Shown: positions 46,994 to 57,357 of the stretch, piece after piece
Layout of the letters: every line of letters begins with the position of its first letter
Numbering within the stretch: position 1 is the stretch's first letter
Assembly (NCBI RefSeq): GCF_001182785.1
Contig: NZ_CP012099.1
Span: 3,594,501-3,658,500 of the forward strand
Length of the DNA: 64,000 nucleotides
Direction of reading: 5' to 3'
Source of the DNA: Bacillus thuringiensis
Lineage (GTDB): Bacteria > Bacillota > Bacilli > Bacillales > Bacillaceae_G
Program-made: the position numbers and the translations under genes
The notes under the pieces: generated by a model
Databases searched by the model: none
The model's input: the letters and a program-made list of their open reading frames with translations, nothing else
What the model was told of the DNA's origin: nothing

Positions 46994-47788
46994 TTACTCA
47001 AAAAATGGTTGATCGTCATTAATTAAAATGCGCTCAATTTTCTTTGCTTTTCCTGTATTTGGATCCACATCAATTAACACTGCACTTAATTGCGTTCTAC
47101 CACTTGTTACTTCAAATCGTACCGGTAAGTTCGTTAAAAACTTCTTCAATACCGCTTCTCGGTCCATACCTAATATTCCATCATATGGCCCTGTCATCCC
47201 AACATCTGTAATATATGCCGTTCCGCTTGGTAAAATACGGTTATCCGCTGTAGGGACATGCGTATGCGTACCTACTACTGCTGTAGCACGTCCATCTACA
47301 TACCAACCTAGCGCTTGTTTTTCACTTGTAGTCTCCGCATGGAAATCAACAAAGATAATATTCGTACGTTTTTTCGCAATATTAATTAATTCATCCACTT
47401 TACGGAATGGACAATCAATCGGAGGAAGGAAAGTACGTCCTTGTAAGTTAATGACTGCAACTTCTTTTCCATTACAGTTCACAAAGATAAGTCCTTTTCC
47501 TGGAGTTCCTTCTGGGAAGTTAGCTGGTCTTGCAAGATATTTTGCATCATCGATGAATTCAAATACTTCACGATTATCCCAAGCATGGTTTCCAAGTGTA
47601 ACTGCTTGCGCCCCACACTCTAAAAAGTTTCGATATATTTTTTCTGTAATCCCACGGCCACCTGCTGCGTTTTCTCCATTAATGATTGTTACTGTAGGTG
47701 TATATTTTTTCTTTAATGCCGGTACGTATTGTTGAATCATACCTCTACCAGGAGATCCTACTACATCCCCAACAAATAATATTCTCAT
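46994..47788 (-). CDS. ymdB: YmdB metallophosphoesterase
   Basis: A 264-residue calcineurin-like phosphoesterase of the YmdB family (TIGR00282). ILFVGDVVGSPGR supplies the first metal ligands, TLGNHAWDN the Asn-His pair, FVDFHAETTSEK and GTHTHVPT the later histidines. B. subtilis YmdB hydrolyses cyclic nucleotides in vitro and is needed for biofilm and nanotube formation. It follows rny, as in B. subtilis, but a terminator separates the two here. The ATG at 47788 fits an AAAGGG site. Confidence 0.93.
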   Translation of the reverse strand: MRILFVGDVVGSPGRGMIQQYVPALKKKYTPTVTIINGENAAGGRGITEKIYRNFLECGAQAVTLGNHAWDNREVFEFIDDAKYLARPANFPEGTPGKGLIFVNCNGKEVAVINLQGRTFLPPIDCPFRKVDELINIAKKRTNIIFVDFHAETTSEKQALGWYVDGRATAVVGTHTHVPTADNRILPSGTAYITDVGMTGPYDGILGMDREAVLKKFLTNLPVRFEVTSGRTQLSAVLIDVDPNTGKAKKIERILINDDQPFFE

Positions 47789-47925
47789 ATGTCTTACCCT
47801 TTCTATGTACTGCATTTTTTATTGCTATAGCATTAAGGAAATTCCTTATAATATGTTTATTATAAGTTTGTTTCACTTTTACGCTATATAACTAACTGTC
47901 TTTATTTTATCCAATTCCAACACAA

Positions 47926-47957
47926 AAAAATAAAGTGGTGTTTCACCACTTTATTTT
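47926..47957 (-). terminator. Terminator after rny
   Basis: AAAATAAAGTGGTG / CACCACTTTATTTT perfect stem with a 3-base loop, overlapping the rny stop codon; A/T runs on both sides. Confidence 0.9.
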
Positions 47958-49516
47958 GCGTATTCCACTGCACGTGTTTCACGAATAACAGTTACTTTAA
48001 TATGTCCTGGATAATCCAGTTCATTTTCAATACGTTTTCGGATATCACGAGCTAAACGATGAGCTTCTAAATCATCGATTGTATCTGGTTTTACCAAAAT
48101 ACGAACTTCACGTCCTGCTTGAATTGCAAATGATTTTTCAACGCCTTCATAAGACTCTGAAATCTCTTCTAACTTTTCAAGACGACGAATGTAGTTTTCA
48201 AGCGTTTCACTACGAGCTCCCGGTCTTGCAGCTGATAAAGCATCTGCTGCTGCAACTAAAACTGCAATGATAGAAGTTGGTTCTGTGTCACCATGGTGAG
48301 ATGCGATACTGTTTATAACTACAGGATGCTCTTTATATTTCGTTGCGAGTTCAACACCAATTTCAACGTGGCTACCTTCTACTTCATGGTCAATCGCTTT
48401 TCCGATATCATGTAATAGACCAGCACGTCTTGCTAGTTTTTCATCCTCGCCAAGTTCTGCTGCCATAAGTCCAGTTAAATATGCAACTTCCATAGAGTGT
48501 TTTAAGACGTTTTGTCCATAACTTGTACGGTATTTTAAACGACCTAAAATTTTAATTAAATCTGGGTGTAATCCGTGAACACCCACTTCAAACGTTGTTT
48601 GCTCTCCGACTTCGCGAATATACTCGTCCACTTCACGTCTTGATTTTTCGACCATCTCTTCAATACGCGCTGGGTGAATACGTCCGTCCTGTACTAGTTT
48701 ATCAAGAGCGATACGAGCTGTTTCACGACGAATTGGATCGAATCCAGAAAGGATTACCGCCTCTGGTGTATCATCGATAATTAAGTCAATACCCGTTAAC
48801 GTTTCTAACGTACGAATATTACGACCTTCACGCCCGATAATACGTCCCTTCATTTCGTCATTTGGAAGATTTACAACCGAAACGGTTGTTTCAGCAACAT
48901 GATCAGCTGCACATCTTTGCATTGCAAGAGATAAAATCTCTTTTGCTTTCTTATCCGCTTCTTCTTTCGCGCGAACTTCACTTTCTTTTACCATAACAGC
49001 GATTTCATGAGAAACTTCATTTTCTACTTTACCAAGAATAATTGCTTTCGCTTGTTCGCGTGTCAGATTGGAAATGCGCTCTAATTCTGTTTGTTGCTTT
49101 TGAACTAACTCTCCCACTTTGCTTTCCAACTCTTCAATCTGTTGTTGTCTCGCTACAAGAGAATCCTCTTTCTTCTCTAACTGCTGCTCGCGTTTATCGA
49201 GCGTTTCGTCTTTACGATCAAGGTTCTCTTCTTTTTGCATTAAACGATTTTCTTGTTTTTGTAATTCGCTTCTACGGTCACGAATTTCTAATTCAGCTTC
49301 TGTACGAAGTGTATGAATTTCATCCTTTGCTTCTAAAAGCGCTTCTTTCTTAAGTGCTTCAGCCTCACGATTCGCTTCGTCTAGAATACGTTTCGCTTCA
49401 TTAGCCGCACCATTAATCTTCGCTTCAGCAATAGACTTTCGAACAAAAAAGCCAACAACTGCACCGACTGTTGTTGCAAGCAAAATGGAGATGAGTATCC
49501 AAACTGTACTACTCAT
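47951..49516 (-). CDS. rny: Ribonuclease Y
   Basis: A 521-residue membrane-anchored endoribonuclease that starts mRNA decay. One N-terminal helix (residues 5-25), a long coiled coil (about 30-190), a KH domain with [15 protein letters not shown], and an HD domain with HDIGKA (about 365) in [17 protein letters not shown]. Its regulator RicA is encoded at 40370. The leader is about 215 bases long with several hairpins. GGGGAGGTG site. Confidence 0.97.
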   Translation of the reverse strand: MSSTVWILISILLATTVGAVVGFFVRKSIAEAKINGAANEAKRILDEANREAEALKKEALLEAKDEIHTLRTEAELEIRDRRSELQKQENRLMQKEENLDRKDETLDKREQQLEKKEDSLVARQQQIEELESKVGELVQKQQTELERISNLTREQAKAIILGKVENEVSHEIAVMVKESEVRAKEEADKKAKEILSLAMQRCAADHVAETTVSVVNLPNDEMKGRIIGREGRNIRTLETLTGIDLIIDDTPEAVILSGFDPIRRETARIALDKLVQDGRIHPARIEEMVEKSRREVDEYIREVGEQTTFEVGVHGLHPDLIKILGRLKYRTSYGQNVLKHSMEVAYLTGLMAAELGEDEKLARRAGLLHDIGKAIDHEVEGSHVEIGVELATKYKEHPVVINSIASHHGDTEPTSIIAVLVAAADALSAARPGARSETLENYIRRLEKLEEISESYEGVEKSFAIQAGREVRILVKPDTIDDLEAHRLARDIRKRIENELDYPGHIKVTVIRETRAVEYAK

Positions 49517-49734
49517 GATTTCACCTCCCCTTGCTATGAATGAAAAAAGACTGTCGGCATGTACATTAAATTACAATATACAGCAAAGACCGTCGTCCCG
49601 CTTTTTTAAGGGACTTTCTTCATTTCACAATTAAAATGTCATATTATTATTTCGGTAAGTTTTAAACCTTACTCCGAATATTACTTCTCTTCTTGAGAAG
49701 AGTATATCGTATATAAGAAAAAATATACATTCTC
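49517..49734 (-). promoter_or_regulatory. Structured rny leader with terminator-like hairpin
   Basis: Between a strong promoter and rny lie, in order on the minus strand: CTCTTCT-CAA-GAAGAG; a TCGG...CCGA hairpin; GTCCC / GGGAC (49595-49614); and GACGGTC / GACAGTC (49549-49594), the last followed by TTTTTT (49543-49548). This last element looks like an attenuator just in front of the ribosome binding site. The stem has a mismatch, so it might be weak. Confidence 0.45.
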
Positions 49735-49763
49735 ATTGTATCTATCGTAATTTTCATTGTCAA
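49735..49763 (-). promoter_or_regulatory. Sigma-A promoter of rny
   Basis: Minus-strand TTGACA (49758-49763), 17-base spacer, TACAAT (49735-49740). Near-consensus, about 220 bases before rny. Confidence 0.8.
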
Positions 49764-49965
49764 GCGTTGTCTACTTTTACTTTCTTTACCTTCAGTCCTG
49801 AATGTTATCTGAATTTGAAAAATTGATAGCATATTATCCTGGAAAACCTTAGTAAATACCATTTTATTCCCTTAAAACGCATGAATATTCCTCTTTACAC
49901 ATCCCATTTGAGTCAAAAAAATATTTTAGCCACTACGATAAATACCCCTTTAATAGAAGGTAAAA

Positions 49966-49998
49966 AATAAAAGACACGGGACCCGTGTCTTTTATTTT
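49966..49998 (-). terminator. Terminator after recA
   Basis: AAAAGACACGGG / CCCGTGTCTTTT perfect stem directly behind the recA stop; A/T runs on both sides. Confidence 0.92.
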
Positions 49999-51030
49999 TT
50001 AATCTTGAAGAGTTGAATCTTCCGTGTCTTCCACACCAGAATCTTCACCAATTCCGTGATGATCACGAACAAAGAAGGCAATTTCCTCTCTTAAGTCCGT
50101 ATTCTCTTTTAAGAATTGCTTCGAATTTTCACGACCTTGTCCTAAACGTTCTTCATTATAAGAATACCAAGCACCGCTCTTTTGAACGATATCAAGCTCA
50201 GAAGCCATATCCAAGATTTCACCTTCTCTTGAAATACCTTCTCCGTACATAATATCAACTTCAGCAACACGGAATGGTGGCGCTACTTTATTTTTCACTA
50301 CTTTTACTTTTGTTTTATTACCAACGATGTCGTTACCTTGCTTTAATTGCTCCGCACGACGCACTTCAAGACGGACAGTTGAATAGAATTTCAACGCACG
50401 ACCACCTGGAGTTGTTTCTGGGTTCCCAAACATAACCCCAACTTTTTCACGAATTTGGTTAATAAAGATTGCAATTGTTTTTGATTTGTTGATTGCTCCT
50501 GAAAGCTTACGAAGTGCTTGTGACATTAAACGTGCTTGTAAACCTACGTGTGAGTCACCCATGTCGCCTTCAATCTCTGCTTTCGGTACAAGAGCTGCTA
50601 CAGAGTCAATTACGATAATGTCAACCGCACCACTTCGTACAAGTGCTTCTGCGATTTCTAATCCTTGCTCCCCTGTATCAGGCTGTGATAATAGTAATTC
50701 ATCTATGTTAACGCCTAATTTTTGTGCATATACAGGATCCATTGCGTGCTCCGCATCGATGAATGCTGCTTGTCCACCTTGACGTTGTACTTCTGCAATT
50801 GCATGTAATGAAACTGTCGTTTTACCTGAACTTTCAGGTCCGTAAATTTCGATAATACGGCCACGTGGGTATCCGCCTACCCCTAGCGCCACATCAAGTG
50901 CTAAAGAACCACTTGAAATTGTAGAAATTCTACGTTCCGCTTGTTCTCCTAATTTCATAATTGAACCTTTACCGAATTGCTTCTCTATTTGTTTTAACGC
51001 CATATCTAATGCCGCTTGACGATCACTCAT
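49999..51030 (-). CDS. recA: Recombinase RecA
   Basis: A 343-residue recombinase. Walker [10 protein letters not shown] (about residue 66), [34 protein letters not shown], and [22 protein letters not shown] are all intact; the acidic C-terminus is typical. It promotes strand exchange and LexA self-cleavage. A LexA box and sigma-A promoter lie upstream and a terminator behind, so it is a single SOS-controlled gene. TAAGGAGG site. Confidence 0.98.
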   Translation of the reverse strand: MSDRQAALDMALKQIEKQFGKGSIMKLGEQAERRISTISSGSLALDVALGVGGYPRGRIIEIYGPESSGKTTVSLHAIAEVQRQGGQAAFIDAEHAMDPVYAQKLGVNIDELLLSQPDTGEQGLEIAEALVRSGAVDIIVIDSVAALVPKAEIEGDMGDSHVGLQARLMSQALRKLSGAINKSKTIAIFINQIREKVGVMFGNPETTPGGRALKFYSTVRLEVRRAEQLKQGNDIVGNKTKVKVVKNKVAPPFRVAEVDIMYGEGISREGEILDMASELDIVQKSGAWYSYNEERLGQGRENSKQFLKENTDLREEIAFFVRDHHGIGEDSGVEDTEDSTLQD

Positions 51031-51063
51031 TCAAAATTCCTCCTTAACTGAATTGCTAATCTT

Positions 51064-51114
51064 ATTATACCTATTTTCAATTCAATTTGCCAACAAAAAT
51101 CGAACATTTATTCG
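51064..51114 (-). promoter_or_regulatory. recA promoter and LexA (DinR) box
   Basis: Minus-strand CGAATAAATGTTCG (51101-51114) matches the Bacillus LexA site CGAACRNRYGTTCG at all but one position. Downstream are TTGGCA (51088-51093), an 18-base spacer and TATAAT (51064-51069). Confidence 0.8.
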
Positions 51115-51154
51115 ATTTTTTTATTTTCCATCACACAAATACGGAATTTAACTA

Positions 51155-51196
51155 TAAAAAAAGCTAGAAGAAACTTATATCTCTTCTAGCTTTTTA
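51155..51196 (-). terminator. Terminator after cinA
   Basis: AAAAAGCTAGAAGA / TCTTCTAGCTTTTT stem with a loop of about 12 bases; overlaps the last cinA codons; T run on the minus strand. Confidence 0.88.
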
Positions 51197-52413
51197 TATA
51201 AATGATAAAATCCATATTTTGCTGATCGTTCTCTAATTTGTTGACGACTTCCACTTAAATTAAGAGGAAAGACTGCAGTTTGTTCACCATTAATCGCTAA
51301 TCCAACAAATACTGTTCCTGGCTCTTTCTGTTCTGAAGCATCTGGCCCTGCTACCCCAGTGAAACTAATTCCGATATCCGCTTTTAATAAATCCTTAACA
51401 TTTTCAGCAAGATAACGAGCACATTCTTTACTAACTGCACCATCAGTATGCAACACTTCTTCAGGCACACGTAAAACATGTTGCTTCACATCATTATGAT
51501 AACAAATGACACCGCCCTTAAATACAGAAGAAACACCAGCATTTTCAGTTACTTGATTTCCAAAAAGACCACCTGTTAAACTTTCTGCACATGCTAAAGT
51601 TAACCCTTTTCTCTTCAATAACTCGATTGCCTTATAATGCAAAAATTCTTGGTCATATCCGTAGAAAAATTCTCCTACTCTTTCTAAAATCAAATCTTCC
51701 ACATGTTGAATTAGTTTCTCCGCTTCGCTAACATTTTGATGCTTAGCGGTTAAACGTAATGTCACTTCTCCATCATTTGCTAGCGGGGCAATTGTTGGGT
51801 TTGTTTGTCCATCAATTAAATCTTGAACTTTCACCTCTAATTGGGACTCCCCAATACCGAAGAAACGAAGCACACGAGAATAAATGTTTTCTCCTGTTGT
51901 AAAATTACGTAAAAAAGGCTCTACGTAACTTACATACATTGGTTTCATTTCTTTTGGCGGCCCTGGTAATAAAATATAAACTTTTCCGTTCTTATTTACC
52001 CCCATACCCGGCGCCATACCGTGGTCATTTGCAAATACTGTTGCTCCATTTAAAACGAGCGCTTGCTTTTTATTATTCTCCGTAAATTCACGGCCTGTAC
52101 GCTTAAAGTAATTACTTATTAAGGCTAATGCCTTTTCATCATACACAAGCTTTTCATCTAAACTAGCCGCTATCGTTTCTTTCGTTAAATCATCTTTTGT
52201 CGGTCCTAATCCACCTGTAAAAATAAGTATATCAGCACGTTCTTCCGCAGCTTCAATCGCCTTTTGCAGTCGCTTATTATTATCACCAACAACAGTATGA
52301 TAGTAAACGTTAATTCCAATTGAAGCCAACTTTTCAGATAAAAACTGGGCATTTGTATTTGCAATTTGTCCAAGTAATAATTCAGTTCCAACCGCAATAA
52401 TCTCAGCATTCAT
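51175..52413 (-). CDS. cinA: CinA family protein
   Basis: A 412-residue protein with an N-terminal molybdopterin-binding-like domain (residues 1-170; [29 protein letters not shown]) and a C-terminal CinA/PncC domain (about 255-412; [22 protein letters not shown]). Relatives deamidate NMN or hydrolyse ADP-ribose, and the gene is competence-linked in streptococci. Lies between pgsA and recA as in B. subtilis. ATGGGGGAA precedes the ATG. Confidence 0.93.
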   Translation of the reverse strand: MNAEIIAVGTELLLGQIANTNAQFLSEKLASIGINVYYHTVVGDNNKRLQKAIEAAEERADILIFTGGLGPTKDDLTKETIAASLDEKLVYDEKALALISNYFKRTGREFTENNKKQALVLNGATVFANDHGMAPGMGVNKNGKVYILLPGPPKEMKPMYVSYVEPFLRNFTTGENIYSRVLRFFGIGESQLEVKVQDLIDGQTNPTIAPLANDGEVTLRLTAKHQNVSEAEKLIQHVEDLILERVGEFFYGYDQEFLHYKAIELLKRKGLTLACAESLTGGLFGNQVTENAGVSSVFKGGVICYHNDVKQHVLRVPEEVLHTDGAVSKECARYLAENVKDLLKADIGISFTGVAGPDASEQKEPGTVFVGLAINGEQTAVFPLNLSGSRQQIRERSAKYGFYHLYKKLEEI

Positions 52414-52433
52414 CCCAATTCCCCCATAAACTT

Positions 52434-53012
52434 CTATTTTGAGTTTACAAAAGCAGCTCTATTCTTCCAGAAATAATCCCATCCTGAAATAACAGTAAAG
52501 ATTAATGCAATCCATATGAAGATATCAGCAACTGGAATATGGATTAAATTTAAAGGTACATCGTGTAATAAATATGCTGCAATCGCAATAATTTGTGTCC
52601 ATGTCTTAATTTTCCCTAGCTGATTTGCCGCAACTACTTCCCCTGTTCCAGCAAGTACAAGACGTAAACCTGTTACAGCAAACTCACGACTGATAATTAC
52701 AATAACAATCCAAGCCGGTACATATTGCATCTCTACCAATGTAATAAGTGCTGCCGAAACAAGTAATTTATCAGCTAATGGGTCAAGAAACTTCCCTAAA
52801 TTCGTTACAAGATTATACTTTCTTGCGTAATGTCCATCAATCCAATCTGTAGCTGAAGCAATGATAAAGATAAGTGCCCCTACTAAATGTTGAATTGGCA
52901 AATCAACATCACCAATTTTGTATGAACCCCAATCAAAGGGCGCTAACATAATTACCATAAAAATTGGAATTAAGAAGATTCTAGATATTGTAATTTTATT
53001 TGGTAAATTCAC
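52434..53012 (-). CDS. pgsA: CDP-diacylglycerol-glycerol-3-phosphate 3-phosphatidyltransferase
   Basis: A 192-residue membrane enzyme that makes phosphatidylglycerol phosphate, the precursor of phosphatidylglycerol and so of lipoteichoic acid. The CDP-alcohol phosphotransferase signature is complete: [27 protein letters not shown]. Six helices. The start codon is GTG at 53012 behind TGGAGG. cinA begins 20 bases after its stop. Confidence 0.95.
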   Translation of the reverse strand: MNLPNKITISRIFLIPIFMVIMLAPFDWGSYKIGDVDLPIQHLVGALIFIIASATDWIDGHYARKYNLVTNLGKFLDPLADKLLVSAALITLVEMQYVPAWIVIVIISREFAVTGLRLVLAGTGEVVAANQLGKIKTWTQIIAIAAYLLHDVPLNLIHIPVADIFIWIALIFTVISGWDYFWKNRAAFVNSK

Positions 53013-53049
53013 AGCTATTCCTCCATCATATCAAAAACATTTGTTCATT

Positions 53050-53075
53050 GAAAAAAGTCATCGAAGCGATGACTG
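53050..53075 (-). terminator. Terminator after rodZ
   Basis: AGTCATCG / CGATGACT stem with a 3-base loop, directly behind rodZ; TTTTTT on the minus strand. Confidence 0.8.
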
Positions 53076-53987
53076 TTATTGTGCAGGTTGCTCTATCCCT
53101 TGGTTTTTTATCACCAATCTTTGGTGAAGTTCTTTTTCTGGGTCTAATGGGAAAGCAACCACTTGGCCATTCAGTTTAACTTCAACATTCGTTGCATTTC
53201 CAATATTAAGTCGTACTTCTTTTAATGTTGATACATCACGTTTTTCTGTTTGACCACCTTGTACTGTAGTGTTTAAAATTTCGTTACCCGCATCATCTTT
53301 AACATCTACATAGCTTGTACCCTTCGCTATGATTTCCAATTCTAACGTTTTATTATTATGAATTTCCAAAGTAGATACCTTACCAGTTGTTCCAACTACT
53401 TTCACTTCTTGCTGTCCCGTTGGTGGTGCTGGTTGCTCTTCTTTCTTTGGTTCTTCTTTCTTTGGTTCCTCTTTTTTTGGCTCTTCCGCTTTCGCTTCAT
53501 CTTTCTTCGTATCTAACGGAGAATCTTTCGCTTTTTGAACTTCAATTTTCTCACTTTGAGCACTCGGAACTTTTTCATCATCTTTTCCAGTTAACGCTTG
53601 AAACACAAACCAGATTACCACTCCAACTGCAATTACTAACAGCGCAACTAAGATTTTCGGCATGTGATCTGCAACTGGCCATGATGAAGATTTTTGCATT
53701 GTTTCTTGTGTCTTTTGTCCCGTTGATACTTGTGGAACTTCACGCTTTTCAGATTGTGGTATCGTACTCTGATGTTCTACAAGTAGTTCCTCACCATTTA
53801 ATCCAACCGCATCTGCGTATTGTTTAATGAATGCACGCGCATAAAAAGCTCCTGGCAATACATCATAATTGCCTTCTTCAATTGCCACTAGATGGCGTTT
53901 TTGAATTTTTGTAATCTCATGCAGCTGATCAATAGACAAGCCTTTCGCTTCTCTTGCTTCTTTCAGCTTTTGTCCCAATTCCGTCAC
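53076..53987 (-). CDS. rodZ: RodZ-like cell-shape protein (YmfM)
   Basis: A 303-residue protein with an N-terminal helix-turn-helix (about residues 1-70; LGQKLKEAREAKGLSIDQL), one membrane helix (about 107-130) and an external beta domain (about 205-290). The region in between carries an unusual run of KKEEP repeats. RodZ links MreB to the wall elongation machinery. The GTG at 53987 (MTELGQK) is chosen since the GTG at 53996 lies inside the GAGGTG site. Confidence 0.9.
   Translation of the reverse strand: MTELGQKLKEAREAKGLSIDQLHEITKIQKRHLVAIEEGNYDVLPGAFYARAFIKQYADAVGLNGEELLVEHQSTIPQSEKREVPQVSTGQKTQETMQKSSSWPVADHMPKILVALLVIAVGVVIWFVFQALTGKDDEKVPSAQSEKIEVQKAKDSPLDTKKDEAKAEEPKKEEPKKEEPKKEEQPAPPTGQQEVKVVGTTGKVSTLEIHNNKTLELEIIAKGTSYVDVKDDAGNEILNTTVQGGQTEKRDVSTLKEVRLNIGNATNVEVKLNGQVVAFPLDPEKELHQRLVIKNQGIEQPAQ
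53437..53487 (-). repeat. 15-base tandem repeat in rodZ (KKEEP units)
   Basis: About three imperfect copies of a 15-base unit encode EEPKK repeated in the linker of RodZ. In-frame, so copy number can vary without breaking the gene. Confidence 0.75.
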
Positions 53988-54008
53988 TACTAACACCTCA
54001 ATATTTCT

Positions 54009-54794
54009 TTAAAAGTCAAACATAGAGAAATTATTTTGCGTACCTTGCTCAATTTCATCTACTAAATTATATTGAATTTCTTCATCATAATCGTTACGCA
54101 ACTCGATAATATAATCAAAATCATCCAATGTGTATTCTGACTGACTCACAAATACATCAGGATGTTCCACAACTTTCGTTGCAGGCAATCTCATAATTTC
54201 ACGAACGAGCTGCCAATGTCTTTCGTTGGCACGCTTCGTTGACACAATTCCATCTAGGATGAAAATATTGTCATCGCTATACTCATCTTCAATTAATTGA
54301 CTACGAACAGTTTGCTTAATAAGAGTAGATGATACAAATAACCACCTTTTATTTGCACAAACACTTGCAGCAACAATGGATTCTGTTTTTCCGACACGAG
54401 GCATTCCGCGTATCCCAATTAGTTTATGGCCTTCTTTTTTCATAATTTCTGCCATAAAGTCTACCAGTAAGCCTAATTCATCACGCACAAATCGAAATGT
54501 TTTCTTATCATCTGCATCTCGTTGTATGTACCTACCATGCCTAACCGCTAGCTTATCTCTTAGCTTGGGCGGACGATATTTCGTTACCGTTATGTTATCC
54601 ATCGTATTTAAAATTGATTCAAGTCTAGAGATTTGCTCTTGATTATCACACATAAGAAGTAACCCACGTCGTGCATTATCTACACCATTAATTGTGACAA
54701 TATTAATGCCGAGCATACCGATTAACGAAGAAACGTCACCAAGCAAGCCAGGTCGGTTTTTATGTATTTCATATTCAAAATACCATTCAATCAT
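54009..54794 (-). CDS. ymfK: YmfK family protein (DUF3388)
   Basis: A 261-residue protein with an ACT-like N-terminus (about residues 1-75; EIHKNRPGLLGDVSSLIGML) and a C-terminal nucleotide-binding-like part with GIRGMPRVGKTES, which resembles a P-loop. Function unknown; conserved in Bacillus at this place. It lies just upstream of rodZ, with a gap of about 20 bases, so they are likely co-transcribed. Confidence 0.85.
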   Translation of the reverse strand: MIEWYFEYEIHKNRPGLLGDVSSLIGMLGINIVTINGVDNARRGLLLMCDNQEQISRLESILNTMDNITVTKYRPPKLRDKLAVRHGRYIQRDADDKKTFRFVRDELGLLVDFMAEIMKKEGHKLIGIRGMPRVGKTESIVAASVCANKRWLFVSSTLIKQTVRSQLIEDEYSDDNIFILDGIVSTKRANERHWQLVREIMRLPATKVVEHPDVFVSQSEYTLDDFDYIIELRNDYDEEIQYNLVDEIEQGTQNNFSMFDF

Positions 54795-54900
54795 CCAAGA
54801 TCACTCCCCTTGCTTACTTTACACCTACGTACTATATTATATGATTTCACCTTAATAGGGAAGCTAAATGTATAATCTATCCTGTGTAATTATTATACAA

Positions 54901-54935
54901 AAAAAGTAGAGAGGAGAATCTCCTCTCTACTTTTA
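54901..54935 (-). terminator. Terminator after ymfJ
   Basis: GTAGAGAGGAGA / TCTCCTCTCTAC perfect stem with a 2-base loop, overlapping the ymfJ stop codon. Confidence 0.9.
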
Positions 54936-55181
54936 CTTATGTTGTACAAACTTAACCATTAAGTTTGCAATTGTATGTTGCTCCTGTTCATCAGCAACTT
55001 TCCAAAGCTCAGCTAATAATTTCTCTTGGTCATTGCGTCCTTCTACTTCATTAGCAAGGTAGTCGCCAACACGAAATGCCATATCTGATACTGCACCGCC
55101 ATCTAAACCTTTTCCTTGCGCTTGCTCTAAACGATCTCCTAAAAAGCTCTTCCATTGATCAAAATTTTCTAATACTGACAT
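54933..55181 (-). CDS. ymfJ: YmfJ family protein (DUF3243)
   Basis: An 82-residue acidic helical protein (MSVLENFDQWKSFLGDRLEQAQ) of the DUF3243 family, function unknown. The ATG at 55181 has GAGGTG upstream; a GTG at 55196 overlaps that site and is less likely. Its own terminator follows, and ymfI lies 75 bases upstream. Confidence 0.88.
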   Translation of the reverse strand: MSVLENFDQWKSFLGDRLEQAQGKGLDGGAVSDMAFRVGDYLANEVEGRNDQEKLLAELWKVADEQEQHTIANLMVKFVQHK

Positions 55182-55256
55182 AATTAAGCACCTCACTATT
55201 GAGTAATAAAATCATGCTTAATTTGTGCAACTGTTCATTTTTTATGTAAGAAATTT

Positions 55257-55970
55257 TTAGCAGTGCCAACCGCCATTCACTCCGATGATTTGTCCAGTTA
55301 TGTAAGATGCTCCTGGTGATACGAGGAATGAAACTGTTTTCGCTACCTCTTCTGGTAACCCTATTCTACCTAATGGTATATCTTCAGCGATTCCCATTTT
55401 ATCTTCTTCAGAAAAAACACTTAACATTTCCGTTTCAATTGCTCCTGGTGCTACTGCATTCACACGTAATCCACTTAAAGAAACTTCTTTCGCTAGAGCT
55501 TTCACATATGAATTTTGCGCCCCTTTTACCATTGAATAAAGCACTTCACAAGAAGCCCCTATTTGTCCCCATATAGATGAAACAATTACAATATTACCGC
55601 TTCTCCTCCCGATCATAGGCGGAAGTGCCATTGAAAGTAATTTATATACGTTCTTCACTTGAAGTTCTACCATATAATTCAATTCATCGTTTGTTACATC
55701 TGTTACTAGTCCAAAAATACTCTTCCCAGCTGCGTATACGATAACATCAATAGGATGTTCAATTTGCCCCCACAATCGCTCTGCTCCATCACTAGAAGCC
55801 AAATTCGCTTGAACAGGGATAACTTCCCCCCATGCTTTCTGCAATTCCAATACCTTTCCTTCACTGTTATTGTAATGAACATAAACTGTATATCCATCTT
55901 GAATTAATTGTTTCGAAATAGCAGAGCCAATCCCTCCGCTCCCTCCAGTTACTAACGCATACTTTTTCAT
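55257..55970 (-). CDS. ymfI: YmfI, EF-P 5-aminopentanone reductase (SDR)
   Basis: A 237-residue short-chain dehydrogenase: TGGSGGIGSA cofactor loop, Ser in IVSSIWGQ, catalytic YSMVKGA (YxxxK), and the C-terminal GQIIGVNGGWHC. In B. subtilis YmfI reduces the 5-aminopentanone group on elongation factor P to 5-aminopentanol. The same neighbours (ymfF, ymfH, ymfJ, ymfK) support orthology. Weak AGAGGG site. Confidence 0.88.
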   Translation of the reverse strand: MKKYALVTGGSGGIGSAISKQLIQDGYTVYVHYNNSEGKVLELQKAWGEVIPVQANLASSDGAERLWGQIEHPIDVIVYAAGKSIFGLVTDVTNDELNYMVELQVKNVYKLLSMALPPMIGRRSGNIVIVSSIWGQIGASCEVLYSMVKGAQNSYVKALAKEVSLSGLRVNAVAPGAIETEMLSVFSEEDKMGIAEDIPLGRIGLPEEVAKTVSFLVSPGASYITGQIIGVNGGWHC

Positions 55971-56018
55971 AAATTCCCTCTCTTATCTCTACAAGTTCAA
56001 TTTTCACACAACTAAATA

Positions 56019-56062
56019 ATACCCTCACCTTACAATTTTTCAATGATAAGATGAGGGTATCT
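56019..56062 (-). terminator. Terminator after ymfH
   Basis: ATACCCTCA-C-CTTA / TAAG-A-TGAGGGTAT stem with one internal mismatch, 9 bases behind ymfH. Separates the M16 pair from ymfI. Confidence 0.75.
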
Positions 56063-56070
56063 TTAAAATG

Positions 56071-57357
56071 TTATTTTTTCGGTAACACCTGACAAACACT
56101 CATTTTTTCTTCTGACAACAATAATTTTGCCACTTCCTGTAAGTCTTGAACGGTTAGGCCTTCTAATACAGTCAATGCCTCAAATAGACTAGATTCATTA
56201 AACGCATATCGTGTAAATTGATTTGCAATATATTCTGGTGAATTCAACGAGCGTAAAAAACCACCAATTTTCTTTTTCTTCACTCGCTCTAATGCCGCCG
56301 CATCTAATTGATCATAATCTGTTTTTAATAAAATATCTTTTAAACGATCTGCCAATTCATCAGGTTGTTTCGTATCACCGCCAACCATTGCAAAACCGAA
56401 GTTATTTTCTTCTGTATAGTCATACGAGAATGAATCATCAATAAGCCCTTCATTATATAAAGCTTCGTAATGAACAGAACTTTTTCCAAATAAATAATCT
56501 AAAAGTAACGTAAGCGCAATTTCTTGTTTTAAAAGCGCTTGCCCTTTTTCTTTTAAATTAGTCGCTTTAATACCAACTAAACATTTCGGTGTTTGCACAG
56601 GCATTGAAATAATTTTTTTCTTTTCATTTACCTCATTTGGTTCCTCTTCAAATGAACGCACAATTTCTGGCTGGTTTTTATAATCTTTTTTCGCTTGATT
56701 TTCACGTACTAAATCCATTGTTTTCTCTGGATCAATTGCACCCACAACAAATAATAACATATTGCTCGGATGATAAAATGTTTCATAACATTCATATAAT
56801 AAATCTTTCGTAATTTTACTAATAGATTCGATTGTCCCTGCAATATCAATTTTAATTGGGTGTTTTACAAACAAGCTATCAATTAACCCAAAGTACAAAC
56901 GCCAATCTGGGTTATCTTGATACATTTGAATTTCTTGCCCAATAATTCCCTTCTCTTTTTCAACTGTTTTTTCAGAGAAATAAGGCTCTTGCACGAAGTT
57001 TAGCAATGTATTTAAATTTTGTTCTACGTTTGAAGTACATGAAAAAAGGTAAGCTGTTCGTGTGAAGGATGTAAAAGCATTTGCCGATGCTCCTTGTTTA
57101 CTAAACAATTGGAAAGCATCGTGATCTTCTTTTTCAAATAATTTATGCTCAAGAAAATGCGCAATCCCATCAGGCACACGAATCATTTCTTCTTTCCCTA
57201 ATGGTACAAATGTATTATCTACTGAACCATATTTCGTCGTAAACGTCGCAAATGTTTTATTAAATCCTTGTTTCGGTAAAACATATACATCTAATCCATT
57301 AGGAAGTTTTTCATAATAGAGTGTTTCTTTTAATTGCTCATAAACAATTTTCTCCAT
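56071..57357 (-). CDS. ymfH: M16-family zinc metallopeptidase YmfH
   Basis: A 428-residue M16 peptidase subunit with the inverted zinc motif HFLEH (residues 67-71) and the distal Glu in EKGIIGQEIQMY. It probably forms a heterodimer with the neighbour YmfF, in the way of other M16B pairs. It starts directly after the ymfF stop, GGAGGGAG being in the end of ymfF. The substrate is unknown. Confidence 0.9.
   Translation of the reverse strand: MEKIVYEQLKETLYYEKLPNGLDVYVLPKQGFNKTFATFTTKYGSVDNTFVPLGKEEMIRVPDGIAHFLEHKLFEKEDHDAFQLFSKQGASANAFTSFTRTAYLFSCTSNVEQNLNTLLNFVQEPYFSEKTVEKEKGIIGQEIQMYQDNPDWRLYFGLIDSLFVKHPIKIDIAGTIESISKITKDLLYECYETFYHPSNMLLFVVGAIDPEKTMDLVRENQAKKDYKNQPEIVRSFEEEPNEVNEKKKIISMPVQTPKCLVGIKATNLKEKGQALLKQEIALTLLLDYLFGKSSVHYEALYNEGLIDDSFSYDYTEENNFGFAMVGGDTKQPDELADRLKDILLKTDYDQLDAAALERVKKKKIGGFLRSLNSPEYIANQFTRYAFNESSLFEALTVLEGLTVQDLQEVAKLLLSEEKMSVCQVLPKK

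Noticed and set aside
47028..47735. 235-codon open frame on the plus strand opposite ymdB
   Set aside because: It lies wholly inside a well conserved gene, has no ribosome binding site and reads as a low-quality shadow translation.
53387..53827. 146-codon open frame opposite rodZ
   Set aside because: Made of the complement of the Lys/Glu repeats (long Leu/Ser/Val runs); no ribosome binding site.
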